A DNA stretch of 64,000 nt, taken from Megaustenia siamemsis (taxonomy: Eukaryota; Mollusca; Gastropoda; Stylommatophora; Ariophantidae). This document shows, one piece after another, positions 10,835 through 21,374 of this stretch (position 1 is the stretch's first letter; every line of letters starts with the position of its first letter). Under the pieces are notes generated by a model. That model did not search any database, was not told where the DNA came from, and saw nothing but the letters and a program-made list of their open reading frames with translations. Where the stretch lies: NCBI GenBank assembly GCA_032433765.1, contig JAVIAB010000159.1, positions 61,706,810-61,770,809 of the forward strand. Direction: 5' to 3'. The position numbers and the translations under genes were made by a program.

Positions 10835-12040
10835 TGGATTGAGTAAAACTGTCCATTATGGCGCTATATCATTACTTGAGTTTGCATCTCAAAGTTAACT
10901 ATGGCGCTATATCCTTACTTGAGTTTGCATCTCTAAGTTAACTATGGCGCAATATCATTACTTACGCTCGCATCTCTAAGTTCACTATGGCGCTATATCA
11001 TCATTTGAGCTTGCATCTATAAGTTCACTATGGCGCTATATCATTACTTGAGCCAGCATCTCTAAGTTCACTATGGCGCTATATCATTACTTGAGCCAGC
11101 ATCTCTAAGTTCACTATGGCTTTATATCATCACTTGAGCTCGCATCTCTAAGTTCACTATGGCGCTATATCATCATTTGAGCTTGCATCTCTAAGTTCAC
11201 TATGGCGCTATATCATTATTTGAGCCAGCATCTCTAAGTTCACTATGGCGCTATATCATCATTTGAGCTTGCATCTCTAAGTTCACTATGGTGCTATATC
11301 ATCATTTGAGCTCGCATCTCTAAGTTCACTATGGCGCTATATCATCACTTGAGCCAGCATCTCTAAGTTAACTATAGCGCTATATCATTACTTGAGCCAG
11401 GATCTCTAAGTTCACTATGGCGCTATATCATCACTTGATCTCGCATCTCTAAGTTCACTATGACGCTATATCATCACTTGAGCTCGCATCTCTAAGTTCA
11501 CTATGATGTTATATCATCACTTGAGCCTGCATCTCAAAGTTCACTATGACGATATATCATCACTTGAGCCTGCATCTCAAAGTTCACTATGACGTTATAT
11601 CATCAATTGAGCTCTTATCTCTAAGTTCACTATGACGTTATATCATCACATGAGCCTGCATCTCTAAGTTCACTATGACGTTATATCATCACATGAGCCT
11701 GCATCTCTAAGTTCACTATGACGTTATATCTTCACATGAGCCTGCATCTATAAGTTCACTATGACGTTATATCATCACATTAGCCTGCATCTCTAAGTTC
11801 ACTATGACGTTATCTCATCACATGAGCCTGCATCTCTAAGTTCACTATGACGTTATCTCATCACATGAGTCTGCTTCTCTAAGTTCACTATGACGTTATA
11901 TCATCACTTGATCTTGCATCTATAAGTTCACACTGACGTTATATCATCACTTGAGTCTGCATCTCTAAGAAATAGTAAGAGCCACACATATTTCTCGGTG
12001 CTAGAAAAGATAGGCAGATCAGCATCCACATCGTCAAACC
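10835..12040 (+). mobile_element. LINE 3' tail (RNase H LINE family) carrying an internal satellite
   Basis: The left edge 'gtccattatggcgctatatc' and the right edge 'aaatagtaagagccacac', 'tcggtgctagaaaagatagg' match the two sides of the LINE tail at 62480-62590 when that is read on its own (minus) strand: 'ttccacaatggcgctatttc' and 'aaacagtaagaaccacaaag', 'tcggtgctagaacagataga'. The intervening 43-bp piece has been multiplied about 26 times. Confidence 0.75.
10856..11970. repeat. Minisatellite C, 43-bp unit, about 26 copies, derived from a LINE tail
   Basis: Unit: 'ctatggcgctatatcatcac', 'ttgagcctgcatctctaagt', 'tca'. The single-copy parent sequence is present at 62530-62575 (opposite strand) at the end of an RNase H-type LINE. 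Left units have 'ggcgctat' and right units 'gacgttat', so there is a gradient of variants along the array. Confidence 0.9.
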
Positions 12041-12305
12041 TTGAACATGTTTCATATGTGGCAAGGTTTTCTATATTTTATATTCATCTCAGCAACACAC
12101 GAGCTAGATCCTTTAAAAGGTTGAAGTTGTTCTCATTTGCTCCTGACATGATCGGCTTCAATTAAACCTTAAATATTTATACTAGACGATGTTTGACACA
12201 CAACTCCCGTTGAGACATTTAGCAGAAGAGATGACAGAGCATAATTACAATCTAGACATAACTTTCTCAGAGCTAAGGAAAGAAATGTATTTCCTAAATT
12301 AAAAA
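12041..12305. other. Unassigned spacer between satellites C and D
   Basis: No gene is recognised. The LINE-like tail ends near 12040. Confidence 0.4.
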
Positions 12306-13255
12306 CAAGCCTTTATCGAGATGAGAGGGTGGTTGAAGATAAGAGCGTGTGGTTGAAGAGAAGAACAGGTGGTTGAAGAAAATAACTGGTGGATGAAGAG
12401 AAGAGCGGGTGGTTGAAGAGAAGAGCAGGTGGTTGAAGAGAAGAGCGGGTGGTTGTAGAGAAGAGCGGTGGTTGAAGAGAAGAGCGGGTGGTTGAAGAAA
12501 AGAGCGGGTGGTTGAAGAAAAGAGCTGATGGATAACGGGAAGAGCGTGTGATTGAAGAGAAGACCGGGTGGTTGAAGAAATGAGCGCGTGGATGAAGAGA
12601 AGACCGGGTGGATGAAGAGAAGAGCGGGTGATTGTGGAGTAGAGCGTGTGGATGAAGACAAGACCGGGTGGATGAAGAGAAGAGCGGGTGGTTGTGGAGA
12701 AGAGCGGGTGGATGAAGAGAAGAGTGAGTGCTTGAAGAGAAGAGCGGGTTATTGAAGAGAAGAGTGGGTGGTTGAAGAGAAGAGCGGGTGCTTGAAGAGA
12801 AGAGCGGGTTGTTGAAGAGAAGAGCGGGTGGTTGAAGAGATGAGCGGGTTGTTGAAGACAAGATCTGGTGGATGTAGAGAAGAGCGGGTGATTGAAGAGA
12901 TGAGCGGGTTGTTGAAGAGAAGAGGGGGTGGTTGAAGAAAAGATCCGGTGGATGAAGAGAAGAGCGGGTTGTTGAAGAGAAGAGGGGGTGATTGAAGACA
13001 AGATCTGGTGGATGTGGAGAAGAGCGGGTTGTTGAAGAGAAGAGGGGGTGATTGAAGACAAGATCTGGTGGATGTGGAGAAGAGCGGGTGATTGAAGAGA
13101 TGAGCGGGTTGTTGAAGAGAAGAGGGGGTGATTGAAGAGATGAACGGGTTGTTGAAGAAAAGAGCGGGTTGTTGAAGACAAGATCTGGTGGATGAAGAGA
13201 AGAGCGGGTGGTTGTGGAGAAGAGCGTGTGGATGAAGACAAGACCGGTTGGATGA
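12306..13255. repeat. Minisatellite D, 20-bp unit, about 47 copies
   Basis: Unit 'gggtggttgaagagaagagc', with frequent 'gatgaag' and 'gttgtgg' variants. It is purine-rich on the plus strand. Minus-strand frames stay open for up to 315 codons because the unit lacks stops. The resulting Ser/Thr/Leu/Pro-rich text rotates through frames every 60 bp and is not a credible protein. Confidence 0.9.
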
Positions 13256-13640
13256 ATTTAAGTGTTCTACAAGTTGGATATTACATTGTTCCATTAATTT
13301 GATGTTAAGTGTTCTACAAGTTGGTTATTACATTGTTCCATTAATTTGATGTTACAGTGATCTACAAGTTGGATATTACATTGTTCCATTAATTTAATGT
13401 TACAGTGTTCTACACGTTGGATATTACATTGTTCCATTAATTTGATGTTACAGTGTTCTATACGTTGGATATTACATTGTTCCATTAATTTAATGTTACA
13501 GTGTTCTACAAGTTGGATATTACATTGTTCCATTAATTTAATGTTACAGTGTTCTACACGTTGGATATTACATTGTTCCATTAATTTGATGTAACAGTGT
13601 TCTACAGATTGGATATTACATTGTTCCATTAATTTGATGT
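13256..13640. repeat. Minisatellite E, 48-bp unit, about 8 copies
   Basis: Unit: 'ttaatttgatgttacagtgt', 'tctacaagttggatattaca', 'ttgttcca'. It is open on both strands as 16-residue repeats (EHCNIKLMEQCNIQRV on the minus strand). The unit is itself two related 24-bp halves. Confidence 0.9.
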
Positions 13641-14560
13641 CACCGTGTTCTACCAGTTTGACTTTATATTGCTCTACCAGTTGGGTATTATAGTGTTCTG
13701 CCTTTTCAATATTATATAGTTATATCAGTTGGTATTACAGTGCTCCCCCAATTGGGTATTATATTATTCCTTCAGTTTGGTACCATAGTATTATACGAGT
13801 ACAGGATTATAATATTCTTTAAATGTAGTATTATAGTTTTCTACCATTTGGCTATTAAATTGTTCTATCAGTTGGGTATTATAGTGTTCTACAATTTGGC
13901 TATTAAATTGTTCTATCAGTTGGGTATTATAGTGTTCTACAATTTGGCTATTAAATTGTTCTATCAGTTGGGTATTATAGTGTTCTACAATTTGGCTATT
14001 AAATTGTTCTATCAGTTGGGTATTATAGTGCTCTATCTGTTTATGTATTAAATTATACTATTAGTAGGGTATTATAGTGTTCTTCCAGTTGAGTATTATA
14101 GTGCACTATCTTTTTGGGTATTAAATTATACTATCAGTTGGGTATTATTGTGTTCTCCCAGTTGAGTATTATAGTGTTCTACCATTTGGGTATTAAATTA
14201 TACTATCAGTTGGGTATTATAGTGTTCTACCATTTGGGTATTAAATTATACTATCAGTTGGGTATTATAGTGTTCTACCATTTGAGTATTATAGTGCTCT
14301 ATCTGTTTGTGTATTAAATTATACAATTAGTAGGGTATTATAGTGTTCTTCCAGTTGAGTATTATAGTGCTCTATCTGTTTGGGTATTAAATTATACTAT
14401 CAGTTGGGTATTATAGTGCTCTATCTGTTTGGGTATTAAATTATTCTATCAGTTGGGTTTTATTGTGTTCTACCAGTTGAGTATTAAATTGTTTCCTCAA
14501 TTGAGTGATATATTGTGATATCAGTTGGGTATAGCATTGTTCTATCCGTTGAGTATAATA
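13641..14560. repeat. Minisatellite F, 24/48-bp unit, diverged relative of E
   Basis: Units alternate 'ctatcagttgggtattatag' and 'ctacaatttggctattaaat'. Spacing and text ('gttctac', 'ttggatatta' in E against 'ttgggtatta' here) show common descent with array E. Plus-strand frames of 67 and 103 codons are by-products. Confidence 0.85.
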
Positions 14561-14574
14561 GTAGCTTTATTTCA

Positions 14575-15245
14575 GCTTTGGGACGTTTCTGTTTATGTCC
14601 ATATCACCACCATTATTATTCTTATTGAGTGCCGTCTCCACATCGAATATTGGCTGTTATGGTGCCCTATTCTACAGGTGTCTCTTGTCTAGATTGTGAA
14701 CGTTGACATAGATTCGTAAATCTGTTGATGTTATCAGTCGACTTTAGTCTCGGTCTGCTTCTGTATTGTCTACCTTTTACCTTCCTTACCAAGATGACTT
14801 CTAGTAGGGTATTGTGTATTTAGTGTGTATACACTAATCACACAAATGTGAATTTTCTTTCTCTATTTGCTTCAAGTAGTCCTTCTTTCACTCTCTTTGT
14901 TCGGAACTTTTTTATTTAACTTCTTTTTGTTCCTCCCAATTTCGCACATTCTTTTATGCATCCACATTTCAAATGCTTCTATTTCCTGTCTGTTTTCTTA
15001 TTTAGTTTCCATGTTTCTGTTTCTTATATGAATGTTGAGTAGATATACCATTTTTCTATTTGTAGCTTCAGCTCTGATGTTTGCTTTTATGTGAGCATAT
15101 TTTTTCAAGTCGTTCAAGTTTCTTTTTGCCACTCCTATTCTTTGTTTTATTTTCTCTTTTACATTTGACATAATTTGTTAGAGTATGTTCCAGATAGCTA
15201 TATTATAAAAACATTTTCTATTGTCGCATTTACTGTGATATCCAT
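14575..15245 (-). pseudogene. Decayed LINE 3' region
   Basis: Minus-strand translation, across stops and frameshifts, contains text typical of the C-terminal part of non-LTR reverse transcriptases: 'KRMCEIGRN', a shadow of 'RKKIHICVI', and near the end 'FDVETAL', corresponding to the 'RCGDGTQ' end of the LINE copies at 21900-21965 and 22090-22140. No open frame survives. Confidence 0.5.
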
Positions 15246-15609
15246 TTGTATAAAGTAAAGCAAAGTACCCCTGTCACGAATAGTGGCGTATAGAGAATAT
15301 GGTGTTAGTGACCATAAATTTTACAGACCTTCAGCGCACGATTTTTGGGTAATGTGATTGGTATTACGCCCGTGCCGCTTTACCTTCTCAGAAAAAAATC
15401 CGGTACACATTAAAGTCAACAAACAGAACTGCTCCGATGCACTGTAAATAAAAGATTGTGGAAAGACGGATCGCCTAAGCCAACCGGTATGCACATGATG
15501 ATGATGACCCATTAAAAGCTGGGTGAAGCGGAAGCCGTCGGTTGAAATCGAAGCCTGTCGCTTGTCCATTGTATTCCAGTTCATTAACCACTGAGCTATC
15601 GCGGCTCCC
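15246..15609 (-). mobile_element. tRNA-derived SINE (family A) with a nested LINE tail
   Basis: On the minus strand it begins GGGAGCCGCGATAGCTCAG (tRNA-like A box region) and ends with 'gtgacaggggtactttgctt'. It matches the plus-strand copy at 16035-16305 and the fragments at 21536 and 60127. A 95-bp LINE tail is inserted at 15415-15509. Confidence 0.75.
15415..15509 (+). mobile_element. Very short LINE 3' tail inserted in SINE A, with 7-bp target duplication
   Basis: The segment from 'gtcaacaaacagaactgctc' to 'gcacatgatgatgatgac' matches the last bases of the LINE copies at 50350-50460 and 56440-56530. CATTAAA occurs at 15408-15414 and again at 15510-15516, immediately flanking it. The (ATG)n end is typical of this LINE family. 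Confidence 0.75.
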
Positions 15610-15674
15610 ATCGATTTGTATAGTTTATGTATTTTCTCTGCTTGCAATCCTAGTTTTAATCCTTCATATGTTTT

Positions 15675-15975
15675 ATCCCAACAATATTTTTTGCTTGCAA
15701 GAATACGGTGCAGACTCCACGCATGAAATGCGTTTAGCTCTCGGTCGTATTTTGAATAAGTTGTCCAAGATTAGCTGCCATACTGGACTATACCAATTAT
15801 GCAGGCCTTGCAAACTGCGGTCTTTGTTTGAATTGTCAGTTTGTTCTTTTGCCAGAGACGTCTAGAAAGACGGACGAAGGTGGTAGCAACTTTACCAATG
15901 CGGATGTCAATTTCCGTATCTAAAGATAGTTTGTCGTTGATGATGGAACCTTGGTAGCTACACTTCTGCACGACA
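15675..15975 (-). pseudogene. LINE fragment, region after the RT palm
   Basis: Minus-strand text YQGSIINDKLSLDTEIDIRI, then LSRRLWQKNKLTIQTK and, after a stop, TYSKYDRELNAFHAW. This is the conserved post-palm region of a common invertebrate LINE group. A second piece of the same family is at 20884-21085 on the plus strand. Confidence 0.65.
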
Positions 15976-16034
15976 TCAAGTTTGTAGTTGTTATACTAGT
16001 ATTAAACATTATACTATTGTTCTACATATAAAGA

Positions 16035-16305
16035 GGGAGCCGCGATAGCTCAGTTGTTAATGAACTAGACTACAAAGGACAAGATGTAGAGTTCTATCCC
16101 AGCCGACGGCTTTCGGGTTCACCCAGCCTTAAATGGGTACCGCCCGGATTTTTGGGGGAAAGTAAAGGGCCCCATTACCTCAAAAATCATGTGCCGAAGG
16201 TCTGTATACTGTATGGTCACTAACACTATATTCCCTATACGCCACTTGGTGTGACGGGTCTCTTAACTTAACTTAACTTAACTTAACTTAACTTAACTTA
16301 TTCTT
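16035..16305 (+). mobile_element. tRNA-derived SINE (family A), full-length
   Basis: Head GATAGCTCAGTTG resembles the A box, and 'gagttctatccc' the B box. The body contains 'ggttcacccagccttaaatg' and ends 'acgccacttggtgtgacggg', followed by a pentanucleotide tail (ACTTA)n at 16262-16300. This tail distinguishes it from copies with an (ACTTT)-like tail at 21730. Confidence 0.75.
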
Positions 16306-17041
16306 CCGGGGAATATGGCGCCCTGTTCGCTGGCTTCCTCAGATGACTCACAGATAAGTACTGATTTCCAGTGAACTTTTCTGTTTATTTGTTTGTTTTT
16401 ATTGATATTTGAAGGGATCATGTGATTGTACGCGCCTTCTATTTGATGTAAATCACTTTGCTTCTTTTAATTCATTGCATTTTGTTACAATTTCCTTATT
16501 TAATCACTTATACTCATCTTTGTTGTTGATTGCGCTATTGAACGCGTCAAAAAATGGCGGTTTGTTTTCTCCGGTCTGTCGTCAAGGACACGTAATTCAT
16601 TTAATTTGTAAAAGGCTCATAGTGTTTCCTCGTGCTGCAGAGCAATTTAATGGAGTTGGTCAGTCTATAACCTGGAAACGAGTCCTGGACCGTGCGACTG
16701 AGTAAGTGCACGTGAGTCTTGACCATCTACATCATCGACGCACAGCGACAAATAACTCAATAACTTAACTTAATACAAATAAAGGCAAGCAGAAAAAAAA
16801 ATAAATAATATGTGAAGCCACAAGCAGAGTTAAAAAGAACAGGTAACATTAACACAAAAGTGCATACAGCTTCTAAACAATAGAAAGATAAGACAAACTG
16901 CGACGTTTCGACAAAAGTCTTCATCAGGTACACAACATAAACTATTCTAAAATAAACAAAGAAATATCAAAACAAAGGTCAAACATTAATCTGATATGAC
17001 GTTGTGTAATCTATGTAGCTAAAAATAGTCATGCATTTACT
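16306..17041 (-). mobile_element. Probable PLE terminal region, extent uncertain
   Basis: The minus strand around 16880-16990 contains 'gttgtgtacctgatgaagac', then the GAAACGTC block, within AT-rich DNA, as in PLE termini at both 1-310 and 53700-54010. No PLE coding sequence is recognised next to it. The part at 16306-16800 is unassigned. Confidence 0.35.
16902..16927 (-). ncRNA. Hammerhead-ribozyme-like motif, intact CTGATGA core
   Basis: Minus strand: CTGATGA, then AGAC-TTTT-GTC (a 3-bp hairpin), GAAAC and GTC. The core string is canonical, unlike the copies at 241 and 53946. Stem I pairs only weakly beyond the first base pair, and an extra A separates the core from stem II. Confidence 0.45.
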
Positions 17042-17227
17042 CTAAAGTTTATTTGTACATATGTTCAATAATGAGGTACAGCCGGTCTCAAAATATTTTT
17101 GAACTGTCGAATTAGATTTTACTGGGTCTAGTTCAAACTCATACCGTCGAGCTTTGTTCACATGCAGGCTACATATTTTGTCTGACATGTTGAGAACAGA
17201 CATGCATTGGTGTATGCAGGGACACAA
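17042..17227 (-). other. Unassigned open frame of 61 codons
   Basis: A minus-strand frame (MSDKICSLHVNKARR and onward) has ordinary composition and no low-complexity bias. It lies upstream of the PLE-like terminus in the same orientation, so it could be the end of a PLE coding region, but no GIY-YIG motif is visible. I do not recognise it. Confidence 0.2.
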
Positions 17228-17239
17228 AAAAAGGATGGA

Positions 17240-17515
17240 AATGGCAGAAGAAAATTACTAAATTAGATATATGGAAAAGTACCAGTGAAATCCAGTGGAT
17301 AAAAAGACACAGATAAGACGATGGCGCTGGATAAGACACACAGTGCGGAGGTCAACTGACAGTACTAGACGTGAGGCTCTTATTTGAAATCCCGAAAGGA
17401 AAAGACAAAGAGGAGAGAACAAAATATTCTTGGAGGAGACAACTTGAGCAGGGATAAAGATGAAAGGGAAGACATGCAATGAGCTTTAAAAAATGACAGA
17501 AAAAAGAATGGCTTT
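17240..17515 (+). pseudogene. LINE C-terminal fragment, source of satellite G
   Basis: Plus-strand text across frameshifts: RSTDSTRREALIWNPERKRQ, then a GKTCNEL-like segment and KRMALKVFV. This is the conserved tail of a LINE family that typically ends with a W..(F/V)VD.LCS-type motif. The satellite at 17505-19800 starts exactly in this last motif. Confidence 0.6.
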
Positions 17516-19800
17516 GAAAGTGTTTGTTGGAGAACCAAGCTTCGCGGGGAGTTGAAGGTGTTTGTTGAAGACGTTTGCTTCACAGGGAGTTGAAGGTGTT
17601 TGTTGAAGACCTATGCTCCACGGGGAGTTGAAGGTGTTTGTGGAAGAGCTGTTTCACGGGGAATTGAAGGTGTTTGTTGAAGACCTATGCTCCACGGGGA
17701 GTTGAAGGTGTTTGTTGAAGACCTATGCTCCACGGCGAGTTGAAGGTGTTTGTTGAAGACCTATGCTCCACGGGGAGTTGAAGGTGTTTGTTGATGACCT
17801 ATGCTCCACGGGGAATTGAAGGTGTTTGTTGAAGACATATGTTCCACGGGGAGTTCAAGGTGTTTTTGAAGACATATGCTCCACGTTGTGTTGAATGTGT
17901 TTGTTGAAGACCTATGCTCCACGGGGTGTTGATGCTTTTTGCTGAAGACCTACGCACTACGGAGAGTTGAAGGTGTTTGTTGAAGACCTATGCTCCAAGG
18001 GTTTGTTGAAGTTATATGCTCCACGGGGAGTTGAGGATGTTTGTTGACAACCTATGCTGAAAGGGGAGTTGAAGGTGTTTATTGAAGACTTATACTACAC
18101 TGGGAATTGAAGATGTTTCCTGAAGGCCTATGTACCACGGGGAGTTGAAGGTGTTTGTTGAAGAGCTATGCTCCACGGGGAGTTGAAGGTGCTTGTTGAA
18201 GACCTATGCTCCACGGGGAGTTGAAGGTGTTTGTTGAAGATCTATGCTCCACGGGGAGTCAAGGGTGTTTGTTGAAAACCTATGCTGAAAGGGAAGTTGA
18301 AGGTGTTTATTGAAGACTTATGCTACACTGGGAATTGAAGGTCTATTCTCCACATGGAGTTGAAGGTGTTTGTTGAAGACCTATGCTCCAAGGGGGGGGG
18401 GGTTTGAAGGTGTTTCCTGAAGACCTATACTTCACGGTGTGTTGAAGGTGTTTGTTGACGACCTATGCACCACGGGGAGTTGAAGGTGTTTGTTGAAGAC
18501 ATATGCTCCACGGGGAATTGAAGGTGTTTATTGAAGACCTATGCTCCACGGGAAGTTGAGGGTGTTTGTTGACGACCTATGCTGAAAGGGGAGTTGAAGG
18601 TGTTTGTTGAAGACTTATACTCCACTGGGAATTGAAGGTGTTTGCTGAAGGCCTATGCACCATGGGGAGTTGAAGGTGTTTGTTGAATAGCTATGCTCCA
18701 CGGGGAGTTGAAGGTGTTTGTTGAAGACCTATGCTCCTCGGGGAGTTGAAGGTGTTTGTTGAAGACAATATGCTCCACGGGGAGTTGAAGATGTTTGTTG
18801 AGGACCTATGCTCCACGGGGAGTTGAATGTGTTTGTTGAAGACCTGTGCTCCACCGGGAGTTAAAGGTGTTTGTTGAAGGCCTATGCTCCACGGGAGTTG
18901 AAGGTGTTTGTTGAAGACCTATGCTCCACGGGGATTTGAAGGTGTTTGTTGAAGACATATACTCCATTGGGATTCGAAGGTGTTTGATGAAGACATATAC
19001 TCCATTGGGAGTCGAAGGTGTTTGATGAAGATCTATGCTCCACGGGGAGTTGAAGGTGTTTGTTGAAGATCTATGCTCCACGGGGATTTGAAGGTGTTTG
19101 TTGAAGACCTATGCTGAAAGAGGAGTTGAATGTGTTTATTGAAGTTTTATGCTATACTGGGGATTGAAGGTGTTTGTTGAAGACATATGCTCCACGGGGA
19201 GTTGAAGGTGTTTGTTGAAGACCTATAATCCACGGGGAGTTGAAGGTATTTGTTGAAGACATATGCTCCACGGTGTGTTGAAAGTGTTTGTTGAAGACCT
19301 ATGCTCCACAGGGAGTTGATTGTTTTTGTTGAAGACCTACGCACTACAGAGATTTGAAGGTGTTTGTTGAAGACCTATGCTCCACGGGGAGTTGAAGGTG
19401 TTTGTTGAAGACCTATGCTCCACGGGGAGTTGAAGGTGTTTGTTGAAGACCTATGCTCCACGGGGAGTTGAAGGTGTTTGTTGAAGACCTATGCTCCACG
19501 GGGAGTTGAAGGTGTTTGTTGAAGACATATGCTCCACGGGGAGTTCAAGGTGTTTGTTGAAGTCATATGCTCCATGGGGAGTTGCGGGTGTTTGTTGACG
19601 ACCTATGCTGAAAGGGGAGTTGAAGGTGTTTATTGAAGACTTATACTCCACTGGGAATTGAAGGTATTTGTTGTAGGCCTATGCTCCACGGGGAGTTGAA
19701 GGTGTTTGTTAAAGACCTATCCTCTACGGGGAGTTGAAGGTGTTTGTTGAAGACCTATCCTCTACGCGGAGCTGAAGGTGTTGTATGCTCCACGTGGAGT
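17505..19800. repeat. Minisatellite G, 38-bp unit, about 60 copies, derived from LINE C-terminal codons
   Basis: Unit: 'gaaggtgtttgttgaagacc' then 'tatgctccacggggagtt'. Read in the frame of the adjoining LINE it gives VFVEDLCSTGS, a version of that LINE's terminal codons. Indel variants are common, for example a G run at 18392 and shortened units at 18000 and 18340. Minus-strand open frames of 60-90 codons (SSTNTFNSPWS repeats) are by-products. Confidence 0.9.
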
Positions 19801-19974
19801 TCAGAAATGATGAAAGAAGATGAAGATGTTGAGAAGGACGGTCAATTTCCATAACGCTAACTCGATCTTACGCTTCTCTTCAGCGAATTAGTTCAGCACA
19901 TTCTAAATTCAGCACATTCTAAATTCAGCACATTCTAAATTCAGCACATTCTAAATTAAAAAAAAAACAAGTTA
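19801..19974. repeat. Short 16-bp repeat
   Basis: 'cagcacattctaaatt' is repeated four times at about 19894-19955 and followed by an A run. The preceding stretch is the end of satellite G's host LINE tail. Confidence 0.7.
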
Positions 19975-20200
19975 GAAATGCCGATGTGGCCGATCGATAA
20001 CTCACCGTGCTCCAAACCATAATAACGCGGATTCAAATCACAGCAATGTCAAACGTTTTTTTTTTAAATTAGGGATGATATACACACTCAGACCCGAACA
20101 TCTCGTGGATACTGCACAGGACATGCGATCTTTATTTTCCTGTCCTACATTCTCACCCACCCCTGGACAGACCCCAGTAATGGCAAAATGCTGTGAAGAC
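19975..20200 (+). mobile_element. tRNA-derived SINE (family C)
   Basis: 'gtggccgatcgataactcac' resembles an A box region and 'ggattcaaatcac' a B box 40-50 bases on. The body, 'gaacatctcgtggatactgc' and 'cctacattctcacccacccc', is non-coding. Only one copy is in the window, so the ends are approximate. Confidence 0.5.
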
Positions 20201-20254
20201 ATTTTTCTTCAAATATTTAAAAATCAAATGAGAGTAATGTAAATATAGCAACTC

Positions 20255-20880
20255 TTACAAAAAAAATTAAAACAGGTAAATGAATTTAAATATTTGGGAA
20301 CTGTGTTAACCTCAGACGGAAGATGTACAAAAGAGGTGAGATGCAGAATGGCTCAGTCAAAAGCAGCTTTCCAAAAATGAGGAAAATACTATGCAATCCA
20401 TTTTTGAAAATTGAAACAAGAAACAGAGTTCTTAAATGTTAGGTAGAGCCAGTCTTAACATATGGATGCGAGTCATGGACAGTAGGACAACAGACAAGAA
20501 AATCACTGGAGTCTGTAGAAATGTGGTTTTACATAAGAATGTTGAGAATACCATGGACAGCTAAGAAGAGTAATGAAGAGGTTCTGAGAGAGGTCAAAGC
20601 AAAAAAAGAGCTAATTTCCAATGTTAGGAAGAGACAATCATCATTTTTTGGCCATGTAATGAGAAGAGAACAACTGGAATGTATTGTAACAACTGGAAAA
20701 ATTGAGGGACGAAGAGATAGAGGGAAACAAAGAGAAAAAATAACAGACAGCTTAAGAGAATGGCTTGGCAGAAGGTCAACAACAGAAATGATAAATAGCT
20801 GCCGAGATCGAAAGTTGTGGAGAGACATGATCACCTACGCCACTAGGCCCGGTACTTGATGATGATGAACAACAACAAAA
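20255..20880 (+). pseudogene. LINE L1 (GAT-tailed family) 3' region
   Basis: Translation across frameshifts gives FKYLGTVLTSDGRC, then an open frame at 20521-20859 with RMLRIPWTAKKSNEEVL, FFGHVMRREQL, KIEGRRDRGKQREK and RDRKLWRDMITYA. It ends at 'ggtacttgatgatgatgaac', a GAT-repeat tail. The same family is at 49285, 50228, 56436 (minus) and 62270. These are C-terminal regions of an RT protein, lost upstream, as expected of 5'-truncated LINE copies. Confidence 0.75.
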
Positions 20881-20883
20881 AAA

Positions 20884-21090
20884 AGAATTTAAAAAGTGCT
20901 ATGGTGACAGGTTTACGTGGTAAGAATTATAGCTACCTGGGATCATTCGTTAACAACAAACTATCTCTAGATATAATTACCACCCGCATTGGTAATGCTG
21001 CTACCACCTTCGCCTGTCTATCTAGGTGTGTCTGGCAAAACAACAAACTGACAATTCAAAGTGGTCACCATACCAACTTTTTTTTTTTTT
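20884..21090 (+). pseudogene. LINE fragment, post-palm region
   Basis: Plus-strand text YLGSFVNNKLSLDIITTRIG and LSRCVWQNNKLTIQ matches the minus-strand fragment at 15675-15975. It ends at a T run at 21078-21096. Confidence 0.65.
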
Positions 21091-21096
21091 TTTAGA

Positions 21097-21374
21097 ATTG
21101 TTTTTATCATCAGTTTTACATCAGGTTAACATCTCTACTCATCTGTGTGCATCTTGATGCCTTGACTTAATGTAAATATATCTCACCAGATATCAATCTT
21201 GTTATCAGCTTTCTGTATGCATTGAGACCATACTAAAACAAAACAAAAACATTTCAGTTCAAATTAAAGTTTTAATTAGTTGATTTACTTTTGTTTTAAT
21301 GGAGAAAAACCTGTTATCACTTCTGTGTTAGTGTTTGCCTTTCGTAATTACATTTCTGTGTTTATCTTAACGTG
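21097..21374. other. Unassigned AT-rich stretch
   Basis: No gene, element boundary or repeat recognised between two LINE fragments. Confidence 0.5.

Noticed and set aside
12294..13294. Long Ser/Thr/Pro/Leu-rich frames resembling a mucin-like protein
   Set aside because: The 20-bp unit simply lacks stops on that strand, and the text rotates through frames. No start context, signal peptide or domain.
16035..16110. Possible tRNA gene
   Set aside because: The same head occurs in several copies with a shared non-tRNA body and a short-repeat tail, so it is SINE A.
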